From positions 1 to 44,357 of the forward strand of contig NZ_BMHV01000026.1 in NCBI RefSeq assembly GCF_014641495.1: 44,357 bases of DNA. The letters run 5' to 3'. This DNA is from Terasakiella brassicae. GTDB taxonomy: Bacteria; Pseudomonadota; Alphaproteobacteria; Rhodospirillales; Terasakiellaceae. Shown piece after piece: positions 17,570 to 26,106 of this stretch. Position numbers and translations under genes: made by a program. The stretch's first letter is position 1. Every line of letters starts with the position of its first letter. The notes under the pieces are model-generated. The model had not been told where the DNA came from. It worked only from the letters and a program-made list of their open reading frames with translations, and did no database searches.

Positions 17570-17852
17570 ATAAAGTTTCCAAGTAATAATAAGTTTATAA
17601 TGATTATAACATGCTACTGAATGTAAAAGTGGAATAATAAAAATTTCCATAATGATCTTGTTGATATTTATAAGCCTTTTATTTTAGCACTTAAGTACCA
17701 TTTCTGGTGATTTGGCATATAGGCACACATACAATCAAAATCTCGAATATTATTTTTTACTTTATCTTTACTTATTATTACTATCCTATTTTTATATAGA
17801 TAAAATTATTACTAAACTTACAAGACGTTTAAATATATAAACTATGATTATT

Positions 17853-17884
17853 GGATATTTTTGATAGAAATATCCTTGTTTTAT
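17853..17884 (+). terminator. Hairpin with T-rich tail, no gene in front of it
   Basis: GGATATTT pairs perfectly with AAATATCC around a 7-base loop and is followed by TTGTTTTATTC. The stem is A/T-heavy, so it is a weak terminator candidate. No plus-strand gene lies upstream within this gap. It may be chance or the end of a short untranslated transcript. Confidence 0.35.
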
Positions 17885-17944
17885 TCTTCATAAAACCCCA
17901 TTCTAAGAAACATTCTAGATCGCTTTACTTGGGTTCACAGCAAT

Positions 17945-19723
17945 ATGGTCATTCTCAAACACACTCTTGGCATTCCTGCGGTTTTTGCTTTGGTACTCAG
18001 CCTGTTTTTTGGGGCTTCCTGTACGCCCACCCCGCAGAAAGATTACCGGGCGACCCCTGAAGAAGCTGGAATTCGCATGGAGAAGCCCCAAACTAAGGCA
18101 AACCATGCCATAATTGCCGTTGCCAACCCCCATGCTGCACAAGCCGGCTATCGCATCCTCAAGGCAGGGGGCAACGCAATTGATGCCGCCATCGCTGCGC
18201 AGCTGGTTCTCAACCTCGTTGAGCCTCAATCATCGGGAATCGGTGGTGGCGGGTTTTTGCTCCTGTTCGACCCTGAACGAAATGCCCTGACCAGCTTTGA
18301 TGGACGCGAAACCGCCCCGGCCAAAGCCGACTCCGCTTTATTCATAAAAAAAGACGGCGCGAAGATGGGCTTTTTTGAGGCCGCCGTTGGGGGGCGTAGC
18401 GTTGGTGTACCCGGTTTATTACATATGTTGAAACAGGCCCATCGCAAATATGGCCGCATGGATTGGGAACTTTTATTTAACGATGCCATCAATTTAGCTG
18501 AACACGGGTTCAACGTCTCAGAACGTTTACATAAACTGGTCAGTGCGGATCGTTTTTTAAAAACCGACCCAATTGCCCGGAGCTATTTCTATAATAAAGA
18601 CGGTATGGCCCACCCGGTTGGTCATCTTCTTAAAAACCCGGAATTTGCCGATACCTTGCGCCAAATTCAAAAAGGCGGGGTCGAGTCCTTTTATATAGGG
18701 CAACTTGGCGACCGGATTGTGGATAAGGTCCAAACCCATCCCGATAACCCCGGTTTGCTTGGTTCTGATGATTTGTTGCTTTATCGCAGTATCGAACGCA
18801 ATCCCGTTTGTCTGGACTATCGCCAATATAAAGTCTGCGGTATGGCGCCTCCCAGCTCCGGTGGCCTAACCGTTTTGCAAACCTTGGGCCTGATTGAACA
18901 ATATGATCGCAACAACGATCCCAAACCGACCATTGATCGCAACCATTTATATCTGGAAGCCTCCAAACTTGCTTTTGCCGATCGCAATCACTATATCGCC
19001 GACCCGGATTTCGTTGAGGTACCGACACAACAGCTTTTATCCAAAAGCTATTTGATCGGACGGCAAACTCAAATCCAGCATGACCGCATTGTCACCACAC
19101 CGGCAGAGCCGGGCGGCCCGTTCATGTTTAGCCGGAAATGGGCCGATGATGACAGTGAACACGGCCTGTCCACCACGCATATGAGCATTGTTGACGCCGA
19201 TGGCATGGTCGTTTCCATGACAACCAGTATCGAAAATGCCTTTGGGTCACGCCAAATGGTTGGCGGTTTCCTGCTTAATAACCAACTGACCGATTTTTCC
19301 TTCCTGCCCAGTAAAAACGGGCTGCCCATTGCCAACCGGGTTGAGGCCGGCAAACGTCCGCGCAGTTCAATGGCCCCGACCATCGTTTTGGACCGGAGCA
19401 CACAAAAACCCGTTCTTGCCATCGGTTCCCCCGGTGGGTCGCGCATTATCGGTTATGTCACCCGCAATCTGATTTCCATTTTGGATGAAGGCCTTGATCT
19501 GGATAAAGCCCTTGCTCGGGGTCACATCACCAACCGCAATGGCGCGAGCGAACTGGAACAAGGCACCGAAGCCGAACAGCACAAAGCAAAGCTCGAACAG
19601 CTCGGTCATTCTGTCAAAATCAAGGAAATGACCAGCGGCTTACATGCAGTGCGCATCCTGCCCGATGGCACTTTACAAGGTGCCGCCGATCCTCGTCGCG
19701 AAGGTGTGGCAATCGGCTACTAG
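17945..19723 (+). CDS. ggt: Gamma-glutamyltransferase, secreted or lipid-anchored
   Basis: A 592-residue proenzyme that cleaves the gamma-glutamyl bond of glutathione and transfers it to amino acids or water. The N-terminus MVILKHTLGIPAVFALVLSL is a signal peptide ending FFGASC, an approximate lipobox, so the protein may be a periplasmic lipoprotein. The large-subunit substrate site is GGNAIDAAIA and FDGRETAP. The self-cleavage point and nucleophile is T410 in GLSTTHMSIVD, and the small subunit contains NNQLTDF, RPRSSMAPT and GSPGGSRII. Full length for the family. The ribosome-binding site is weak. Confidence 0.95.
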   Translation: MVILKHTLGIPAVFALVLSLFFGASCTPTPQKDYRATPEEAGIRMEKPQTKANHAIIAVANPHAAQAGYRILKAGGNAIDAAIAAQLVLNLVEPQSSGIGGGGFLLLFDPERNALTSFDGRETAPAKADSALFIKKDGAKMGFFEAAVGGRSVGVPGLLHMLKQAHRKYGRMDWELLFNDAINLAEHGFNVSERLHKLVSADRFLKTDPIARSYFYNKDGMAHPVGHLLKNPEFADTLRQIQKGGVESFYIGQLGDRIVDKVQTHPDNPGLLGSDDLLLYRSIERNPVCLDYRQYKVCGMAPPSSGGLTVLQTLGLIEQYDRNNDPKPTIDRNHLYLEASKLAFADRNHYIADPDFVEVPTQQLLSKSYLIGRQTQIQHDRIVTTPAEPGGPFMFSRKWADDDSEHGLSTTHMSIVDADGMVVSMTTSIENAFGSRQMVGGFLLNNQLTDFSFLPSKNGLPIANRVEAGKRPRSSMAPTIVLDRSTQKPVLAIGSPGGSRIIGYVTRNLISILDEGLDLDKALARGHITNRNGASELEQGTEAEQHKAKLEQLGHSVKIKEMTSGLHAVRILPDGTLQGAADPRREGVAIGY

Positions 19724-19883
19724 CCCATAAACTTGGAACATTTCTTATAAAGACAATAAGTTTTTACTTTTATTATACAGAGTGTAATTTTAAAGAAATT
19801 TTATAACAAAAAATACCATAATTTTCTTGTGATATTCTTCTTCTGTGTTACCCCTATGTCGGGATTAGGGGAGGAAAAATCAC

Positions 19884-21209
19884 ATGAAAGACGGCCATTT
19901 AAACTGTATCGAACCACTGGAATCCATCGAAACCGCAAGTCGGGACGAATTGGAATCCCTGCAGTTAAAACGTCTGAAATGGTCGTTAAATCATGCCTAT
20001 CAAAATGTGCCCCACTATCGCGCGAAATGTGAAGCCACAGGGGTACATCCTGACGATCTCAAAACCCAGACGGATTTGAAACTGTTTCCCTTTACGACGA
20101 AACAGGACTTACGTGAAATGTATCCATTTCACAGTTTCGCCGTTCCGATGGAACAGGTTGTGCGTATTCATGCTTCTTCCGGTACAACGGGTCGTCCCAC
20201 GGTTGTCGGTTATACCAGACAAGATATCAAAACATGGGCAACCATTATGGCGCGGTCCTTACGCGCCGCCGGATTGACCCGCCATGATATTGCCCATGTC
20301 GCCTATGGCTACGGCCTGTTTACCGGTGGATTGGGTTTTCATTACGGGGCAGAGGAACTGGGATGCAGCGTCATTCCCATGTCGGGCGGTCAAACAGAAA
20401 AACAGGTTCAGTTGATCCGTGATTTCAATCCTCATGCCTTGATGGCGACACCGTCGTACAGTCTGGTTATTGCCGATGAAATGGAACGCCAAGGCTATGA
20501 TCCCAAACAGTCCAATTTACGCTTGGGTCTTTTTGGCGCAGAACCTTGGTCCAATGAGATGCGTGTAGAAATCGAAAACCGTTTAGGCATTGATGCACTG
20601 GATTGTTACGGCCTGTCGGAAGTCATGGGACCGGGTGTGGCGATGGAATGTCTGGAGACCAAAGACGGTCCAACCATCTGGGAAGATCACTTCCTGCCGG
20701 AAATTCTGGACAAAGACGAAAACCCGATGGAAGACGGCGCATTTGGCGAGTTGTGTTTTACCTCCCTCACCAAAGAAGCCTTGCCCATTATTCGCTATCG
20801 CACCCGCGATTTAACCCGCCTTCTGCCCGGCACCGCACGTCCGCATATGCGCCGTATGGATAAAATCACCGGACGTTCTGATGATATGTTGATCATTCGG
20901 GGCGTAAATGTTTTCCCCAGCCAAATTGAAGAACAGATTTTGCGCGATGAACGTCTGTCCCCTCACTATCACCTGCTGGTCGAACGGATCGAACATATGG
21001 ACCGCCTGACGGTTAAAACCGAACTGCGCCCAGATACCTATCTGGATCAACGTGAAAATATCGCCCGCAGCCTGCAACTGCACATCAAATCCTATATCGG
21101 TATCAGTGCAGCCATCGACGTACTGGACCCCGGCGCCATTGAACGATCCCAGGGCAAGGCCAAGCGCGTGACCGACCTGCGCCCGGTTGACAATTCCTCA
21201 AGGGGATAA
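19884..21209 (+). CDS. paaK: Phenylacetate-CoA ligase family protein
   Basis: A 441-residue adenylate-forming ligase. The P-loop is HASSGTTGRPTVVGYT, then YGLSEVMGPGVAMEC, the acidic hinge YRTRDLTRLL and RSDDMLIIRGVNVFPSQIEE, all as in PaaK. It activates phenylacetate, or a related aryl acid, to its CoA thioester with ATP. The rest of a paa catabolic cluster is not in this window, so it might instead serve an indoleacetate-like or benzoate-like substrate. GGGGAGG lies about 6 bases before the ATG. Confidence 0.9.
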   Translation: MKDGHLNCIEPLESIETASRDELESLQLKRLKWSLNHAYQNVPHYRAKCEATGVHPDDLKTQTDLKLFPFTTKQDLREMYPFHSFAVPMEQVVRIHASSGTTGRPTVVGYTRQDIKTWATIMARSLRAAGLTRHDIAHVAYGYGLFTGGLGFHYGAEELGCSVIPMSGGQTEKQVQLIRDFNPHALMATPSYSLVIADEMERQGYDPKQSNLRLGLFGAEPWSNEMRVEIENRLGIDALDCYGLSEVMGPGVAMECLETKDGPTIWEDHFLPEILDKDENPMEDGAFGELCFTSLTKEALPIIRYRTRDLTRLLPGTARPHMRRMDKITGRSDDMLIIRGVNVFPSQIEEQILRDERLSPHYHLLVERIEHMDRLTVKTELRPDTYLDQRENIARSLQLHIKSYIGISAAIDVLDPGAIERSQGKAKRVTDLRPVDNSSRG

Positions 21210-21222
21210 GACTGTCCCTGAT

Positions 21223-22251
21223 TTATGCGCCTTTTGTGGTCACACCTGCATCGGCAAAGGTCGCCATGTTGTTATGGCACGCAACGGCTGAGCGCACCAA
21301 GCCAACGGCCAGAACCGCACCGCTGCCTTCCCCAAGGCGCATATCCAGATCAAACAGGGCTTTTTTGCCGATTTTTTCACAAATCAACTGATGACCCGGC
21401 TCCACTGAATTATGAGCAACAAGACAATGATCCAGCGCACCGGGGCAGGTGACTTCAAGGGCGGCAACGGCACTGGTGCAGACATATCCATCCAGCAAGA
21501 CCGGAATACGTTTTAGGCGCGCGGCCACAACGGCCCCCGCCATTGCTGCCAATTCACGCCCGCCCAAACAACGCAGCACTTCCAGACCGTCCGTCATCGC
21601 ATCTTTGTTCACCAGAACCGATTCGCCAACAATTGCGATTTTCTTACCCAATGTGTCGTCATTTACGCCGGTGCCACGCCCAACCCATGTTTCGGCACTC
21701 CCGCCAAACAAGCCATGTGCCACGGCAGCAGCCGATGTCGTATTGCCGATTCCCATTTCACCAAGGCACAACAGATCGGTATGGTCTTTTACGGTTGTCA
21801 TGCCATAGAAGAACGCTTCGGCACAATCGGCGTCACTCATGGCCGGGCCTTGGGAAAAATCGGCGGTCGGTTGATCCAGCGCCATTTCATGGACCTGTAA
21901 ATCCACATCAAAGGTTGCACACAACTGATTAACAGCGGCCCCGCCGTTAATAAAATTCTGTACCATCTGTGTGGTGACTTCTGCCGGATAAGCCGACACA
22001 CCGCGTGCAACCACACCATGATTGCCAGCATAGACATTACAATGAACCGATTTGACACGCGGGGGATAACTGCCCTGCCATGCGGCCATCCAATGAGCAA
22101 CCTCTTCCAATCGTCCCAGAGAACCTTCCGGCTTGGTCAATTGCGGTTCACGCGCCTGTGCCTGTTGCAACGCATTCTGGGAAAGGGCGGGCAAAACATT
22201 CAGGACGTCGCGGATATCTTTTAAAGACTGAACATGGGGTAATGTATTCAT
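21223..22251 (-). CDS. cobT: Nicotinate-nucleotide--dimethylbenzimidazole phosphoribosyltransferase
   Basis: A 342-residue enzyme that makes alpha-ribazole phosphate, the lower ligand nucleotide of cobalamin. Motifs: EPQLTKPEGSLGRLE, VYAGNHGVV, GEMGIGNTTSAAA, and the C-terminal RLGEGSGAVLA, whose Glu is the catalytic base in the characterised enzymes. It is divergent from cobS with a 75-base gap, too short for a cobalamin riboswitch. It is convergent with paaK (13 bases between stops). Confidence 0.96.
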   Translation of the reverse strand: MNTLPHVQSLKDIRDVLNVLPALSQNALQQAQAREPQLTKPEGSLGRLEEVAHWMAAWQGSYPPRVKSVHCNVYAGNHGVVARGVSAYPAEVTTQMVQNFINGGAAVNQLCATFDVDLQVHEMALDQPTADFSQGPAMSDADCAEAFFYGMTTVKDHTDLLCLGEMGIGNTTSAAAVAHGLFGGSAETWVGRGTGVNDDTLGKKIAIVGESVLVNKDAMTDGLEVLRCLGGRELAAMAGAVVAARLKRIPVLLDGYVCTSAVAALEVTCPGALDHCLVAHNSVEPGHQLICEKIGKKALFDLDMRLGEGSGAVLAVGLVRSAVACHNNMATFADAGVTTKGA

Positions 22252-22326
22252 GGGGGTTTACTCTCTTTCCCAATGGCAGATGGTTCGCTATAAGATCAAT
22301 AATCTTTTTTACGTCCCACACATAGC

Positions 22327-23130
22327 ATGCAAGATATGAGCGATACCAGTTCTACATTCGAAAAAACATCCCAATCGCCCCTTGCGTGGGGGGCCGACAT
22401 ACAATTGGCTGTCGTTTTTCTGACGCGCATCCCGTGGCGCTTAAACGGTGATGTCCCGCCACAGGCCTTAAACCGGGCCTTGCGCGCCTTTCCCTTGGTC
22501 GGTTTAATCGTTGGCGGGGGCAGTGCCACGGTCTTTGGCCTTGCACATTTTGCCAACCTGCCCGATCTTGCCTGTGCCCTGTTGGCGATTCTCAGCGCTG
22601 TTTTATTAACAGGAGCCTTACATGAAGACGGATTGGCAGACGTTGCCGATGGATTTGGCGGCGGACAGGACAAGGCCCGTAAACTGGAAATTATGCGCGA
22701 CAGCCGATTGGGTGCATATGGGGGACTTGCCCTTGTTTTTAGTCTTGGTTTGCGCACCAGCGCCTTGATCGGTTTTGAAGACTGGACCTTGGGTGCAGCC
22801 GCCCTTGTCGGCACCGCCTGTTTATCGCGCGTTGCCCCGGCCCTGTTGATCTATATGATGAAGCCAGCACGCAGCGATGGTCTGGCGGCAACAATGGAAA
22901 AACCCGCCGGGGTGATTATCTGTCAGTCCCTTGGACTTGGCGTGGCGCTTTTCCTGCTCTGTACACCGGGAATGGCGGGATGGATTACCCTGTCGGTTTG
23001 TGCGCTGTGCCTGTTGATCTGGAAAGCCATTGCACAAAAGCAGATCGGCGGACAAACCGGTGATGTCTGCGGGGCAAGTCAGCAAATTATCGAAATATCT
23101 GCGCTTTTAACACTGGCCTCCCTTACATGA
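22327..23130 (+). CDS. cobS: Adenosylcobinamide-GDP ribazoletransferase
   Basis: A 267-residue inner-membrane enzyme that joins adenosylcobinamide-GDP with alpha-ribazole (phosphate) to give adenosylcobalamin. FFLTRIP-type motif is present as FLTRIPWRL, followed by GALHEDGLADVADGFGGG with the conserved acidic residues, then LEIMRDSRLGAYG. Several hydrophobic helices follow. The ATG at 22327 is used, but the Met three codons later is also possible. The stop overlaps the next start (ATGA), showing coupling to cobC. Confidence 0.94.
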   Translation: MQDMSDTSSTFEKTSQSPLAWGADIQLAVVFLTRIPWRLNGDVPPQALNRALRAFPLVGLIVGGGSATVFGLAHFANLPDLACALLAILSAVLLTGALHEDGLADVADGFGGGQDKARKLEIMRDSRLGAYGGLALVFSLGLRTSALIGFEDWTLGAAALVGTACLSRVAPALLIYMMKPARSDGLAATMEKPAGVIICQSLGLGVALFLLCTPGMAGWITLSVCALCLLIWKAIAQKQIGGQTGDVCGASQQIIEISALLTLASLT

Positions 23131-23729
23131 GCACATTTACGGAACCCACCCGTTTTTATTGGATCAGACACGCTCCAGTCAAAGCCATGATGCCGGGGCG
23201 CATTTACGGACAACGCGATGTCGGCTGTAACCTGAAAGATACCGACAGCCTGAAACGTCTCGCAGACCTTTTGCCCGAAGATGCACTGTGGGTGACATCG
23301 ACCTTGTCACGCACAAAAAAAACCGCCAAAGCCATTGCCGCGCAAAAAAACTGGACCATCAAGCCTTTGGCCTACAAGGAACTGATGGAACAGAATTTCG
23401 GTCTCTGGCAAAGTAAGACTTGGGATGAACTGGATGAAGACCCGGCTTCAAAATCTTTTTGGGACGACCCAGCCCATACCTGCCCGCCCGATGGGGAAAG
23501 CTTTGCCGCTGTTTGTCAACGCGTTGAAAAATGCATCAACCATTTGGGCCGCAAATATCCGGGCCAGCATATTGTCTGCGTAACCCATGCCGGAACCATC
23601 CGCGCCGCTGCGGCTCAAGCCTTGGGCCTTTCACCTGCCAATGCCTTGAAATTAAAGATAGATACCTTATCCATCAGCCGTTTCAGCTTGTTTGACAACA
23701 TATGGGCCGTTGAATGTATCAACGCTTAA
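23127..23729 (+). CDS. cobC: Histidine phosphatase family protein, probable alpha-ribazole phosphatase
   Basis: A 200-residue histidine phosphatase. The catalytic motif is RHAPV rather than the common RHGE/RHGQ, and the second His lies in VCVTHAGTIRA. RIYGQRDVGCNL, TSTLSRTKKTA and MEQNFGLWQSKTWDEL also fit the phosphoglycerate-mutase-like fold and the CobC subgroup. It overlaps cobS by 4 bases, which supports a role in removing phosphate from alpha-ribazole phosphate or cobalamin phosphate. Family assignment is secure, substrate by context. Confidence 0.87.
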   Translation: MSTFTEPTRFYWIRHAPVKAMMPGRIYGQRDVGCNLKDTDSLKRLADLLPEDALWVTSTLSRTKKTAKAIAAQKNWTIKPLAYKELMEQNFGLWQSKTWDELDEDPASKSFWDDPAHTCPPDGESFAAVCQRVEKCINHLGRKYPGQHIVCVTHAGTIRAAAAQALGLSPANALKLKIDTLSISRFSLFDNIWAVECINA

Positions 23730-23749
23730 AATGTGTTATTTGTCGCAAA

Positions 23750-23763
23750 TTGATAAATCGCAA
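23750..23763 (+). promoter_or_regulatory. Degenerate CRP/FNR-type element upstream of the octaheme operon
   Basis: TTGATAAATCGCAA combines an FNR half-site (TTGAT) with a CGCAA half-site. It sits inside a 19-base block (23747-23765) repeated with one mismatch at 26054-26072. A second half-site TTGATCTAA follows at 23774-23782, and the ATG is at 23856. Possible regulators are FNR or an NnrR-like CRP/FNR member; this is inference from the motif only. Confidence 0.4.
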
Positions 23764-23855
23764 TGTGAATTAGTTTGATCTAATTTATCCTTATCGTCGA
23801 AAATACCATTAGTCCCGAAAAAATCGGGCATTGAATTACAGACGGAGGATATTTC

Positions 23856-25406
23856 ATGTCAATAAAACGCATCTTTGGATGCGGTGTGTTTGCATGGCTA
23901 TTGATGATGACGCCCGCATGGGCGGCGACCAAGGATAAAACATCGACAGCCGATCACACCCAATTCAAACAGCTTCAAAAAGATTTTCAAACCGGGCCGG
24001 AGGTCACAGCCGCCTGTCTGGAATGTCATACCGAAGCGTCCAAACAACTGGAAAAAACAACCCACTGGACCTGGCAATTCGATCATATGAACGGTCAAAA
24101 ACTCGGCAAACGCGAGGTGGTCAACAGTTTTTGCGGAAGCGTTGCGTCAAACGAGCCACGCTGCACAAGCTGTCATATCGGGTACGACTGGACCGATATG
24201 CGCAAAGACCATCCGGCCGGAACCAACGTGGACTGTCTGGTCTGTCACGACACCACCGGGATTTATAAAAAACTCCCCGCCGGGGCCGGGCACCCCAAAT
24301 ACGGGCCGGAGCTTGATTTAAAAAAAATCGCACAGAATGTCGGGGAAACATCGCGCGCAAACTGCGGGGCCTGCCATTTTTACGGTGGTGGCGGTGACGG
24401 GGTAAAACATGGCGATCTGGATAGCTCCCTCGTCAATCCACCCAAGGAACTGGACGTTCATATGTCCAAGGACGGGGCCAATTTCACCTGTGCAACCTGT
24501 CACAATCCAAAAGGCCATGATGTCCCGGGCTCACGGTTTGAAACGACAGCCAAGGATACCAAAGGGATTGATATTGCCAGCGCAGATTATAAAGATCATG
24601 CCACATGCGAATCCTGTCACGGCATGACACCCCATAAATCCGAAGCCAAATTGAACGACCATACAGACAAAGTCGCTTGTCAAACCTGCCATATCCCCGA
24701 ATTTGCCCGTGGTGGTGTGCCGACCAAAATGTGGTGGGACTGGTCACAGGGCGGCAAAATGAAAGACGGCAAACCCTATGCCATCAAGGATGATCACGGT
24801 CACGATATCTATAATTCCAAAAAAGGTGATTTCAAACTGGCGGAAAACGTCATACCTGAATATGCATGGTTTGACGGTAAAATGCGTTATACCCTGCGCA
24901 GTGAAAAAATCGACGATGCCAATCCGCCCGTGCCGATCAACACCTTCGGCGGTTCATACGATGACCCCAATGCCCGCATCTGGCCTTTCAAGGTTATGCG
25001 CGGCAAGCAACCTTATGATAAAGAGCTCAAAACCTTCCTCGTCAATCATGTGTTTGGCAAGGATGATACGTCTTTCTGGACAAACTTCGATTGGCAAAAG
25101 GCCTTAACCGCCGGAACCGAGTATGCCGGACAACCCTATTCCGGTCATTATGGATTTGTGGAAACCACCTATCACTGGCCACAAACCCATATGGTTGCCC
25201 CCAAAAGTGATGCGCTTCGATGTGATGACTGTCATGCCAAAGACGGGCGATTGGCGGGCCTGAACGGTTTCTACATGCCTAGGCGCGATCAATCCGATGT
25301 ATTGGATATGCTGGGCTTTATTATGATCGGTTTAACCGGTACAGGCGTTGCCGTTCACGGTGTATTACGTCTCGTACTGCGCCGCAAAGACAAGAAGGAG
25401 GGATAA
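23856..25406 (+). CDS. Octaheme c-type cytochrome, tetrathionate reductase (OTR) family, with C-terminal membrane anchor
   Basis: A 516-residue protein with signal peptide (cleavage after AWA at about residue 23) and exactly eight CxxCH sites, beginning at C54, C103, C127, C170, C212, C251, C275 and C456. The segment VNSFCGSVASNEPRCTSCH and the Lys in GVKHGDLD (K184, candidate lysine ligand of the active heme) match the octaheme tetrathionate reductase family. Those enzymes reduce tetrathionate and, in vitro, nitrite and hydroxylamine. Residues about 483-507 form a helix followed by basic residues, so the protein should be tethered in the inner membrane with its hemes in the periplasm. The soluble Shewanella enzyme lacks such an anchor as far as I recall. 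GGAGG lies 7 bases before the ATG. The cytochrome b gene follows at once. Confidence 0.9.
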   Translation: MSIKRIFGCGVFAWLLMMTPAWAATKDKTSTADHTQFKQLQKDFQTGPEVTAACLECHTEASKQLEKTTHWTWQFDHMNGQKLGKREVVNSFCGSVASNEPRCTSCHIGYDWTDMRKDHPAGTNVDCLVCHDTTGIYKKLPAGAGHPKYGPELDLKKIAQNVGETSRANCGACHFYGGGGDGVKHGDLDSSLVNPPKELDVHMSKDGANFTCATCHNPKGHDVPGSRFETTAKDTKGIDIASADYKDHATCESCHGMTPHKSEAKLNDHTDKVACQTCHIPEFARGGVPTKMWWDWSQGGKMKDGKPYAIKDDHGHDIYNSKKGDFKLAENVIPEYAWFDGKMRYTLRSEKIDDANPPVPINTFGGSYDDPNARIWPFKVMRGKQPYDKELKTFLVNHVFGKDDTSFWTNFDWQKALTAGTEYAGQPYSGHYGFVETTYHWPQTHMVAPKSDALRCDDCHAKDGRLAGLNGFYMPRRDQSDVLDMLGFIMIGLTGTGVAVHGVLRLVLRRKDKKEG

Positions 25407-25410
25407 AACC

Positions 25411-26022
25411 ATGACACGTGTTTTGATGTACAAACGATTTGAACGGTTCTGGCACTGGTCACAGGCTGCCCTTGTCCTCGCCCTTGCCTTCACTGGATTT
25501 AACATCCACGGCACCTTTACAGTGTTGAGTTATGAACAAGCCAGCGAAGTCCATACCACCTTGCTATGGGCCTTGCTGGGATTATGGGCCTTTGCGATTT
25601 TCTGGCATTTCACGACAGGGGAATGGAAAAACTACATTCCAACCACTGAGAAGATGGCGGAAGTGTTTCGTTTCTACACCATCGGCATTTTCAAAGGCGA
25701 AGAACATCCTTATGAAAAAACACCGGAAAAGAAACTGAACCCCGTGCAACGGATCGCCTATCTGGGATTAAAACTGGTGCTTAACCCGGGACTGATTATT
25801 TCCGGTTTGCTGTATCTGTTTTACAACCAGTGGCCGGAGATCGTCACCCAAATCCTGACACTGGAAATCGTCGCACTGGTTCATACCGCCTTTGCCTTCT
25901 TCATGGTGTCTTTTGTCATCTTGCATGTCTATCTGATCACCACCGGGCATACGGTCGGCGCACATTTAAAAGCAATGGTCACAGGCTATGAAGATATCCA
26001 TGACAAGACACCTGCTGAATAA
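25411..26022 (+). CDS. Cytochrome b561-type membrane subunit, quinol-oxidising partner of the octaheme cytochrome
   Basis: A 203-residue protein with four membrane helices. Candidate heme b ligands are His residues in RFWHWSQAAL, NIHGTF, EVHTTLLWAL, FWHFTTGEW and VHTAFAFFMVSFVILHVYL. The pattern matches the thiosulfate-reductase/Ni-hydrogenase cytochrome b family. The start is the ATG after the strong site AAGGAGGGA; the frame remains open further upstream inside the cytochrome c gene. It most likely takes electrons from the quinol pool and feeds the octaheme protein, forming a membrane reductase. Confidence 0.88.
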   Translation: MTRVLMYKRFERFWHWSQAALVLALAFTGFNIHGTFTVLSYEQASEVHTTLLWALLGLWAFAIFWHFTTGEWKNYIPTTEKMAEVFRFYTIGIFKGEEHPYEKTPEKKLNPVQRIAYLGLKLVLNPGLIISGLLYLFYNQWPEIVTQILTLEIVALVHTAFAFFMVSFVILHVYLITTGHTVGAHLKAMVTGYEDIHDKTPAE

Positions 26023-26056
26023 TTTCAAAAATTATGAGAGGGATAAAAATTAGAAA

Positions 26057-26070
26057 TTGATAATTCGCAA
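26057..26070 (+). promoter_or_regulatory. Degenerate CRP/FNR-type element before a candidate small RNA
   Basis: TTGATAATTCGCAA lies within a 19-base block (26054-26072) that matches 23747-23765 in 18 of 19 positions. A TATAAA that could be a -10 box is at 26096-26101, 39 bases from the first base of the element, slightly farther than ideal for class II activation. The element stands 32 bases after the cytochrome b stop codon, where no downstream plus-strand gene exists before the terminator. Confidence 0.4.
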
Positions 26071-26106
26071 TGCCACAGCGTAGAAAAATTGCCAGTATAA
26101 AGGCAC

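Larger units (their letters stand above)
17374..17944. other. 570-base intergenic region between ccoN and ggt
   Basis: This divergent region holds the ccoN leader and promoter (17374 to about 17570), including one FNR-type box. It then becomes a very AT-rich stretch (17571-17944) without a credible ORF. The only structure I see in the AT-rich part is a hairpin with a T-rich tail at 17853-17884. The ggt promoter must lie here, but no convincing -35/-10 pair stands out. Confidence 0.6.

Noticed and set aside
22252-22326. Cobalamin riboswitch between cobT and cobS
   Set aside because: The gap is 75 bases, less than half the minimum such an RNA needs, and no B12-box-like sequence is visible.
23814-23828. 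CCCGA-AAAAA-TCGGG hairpin in the octaheme operon leader
   Set aside because: Only a 5-bp stem and not next to the start codon; too weak to call regulatory on its own.
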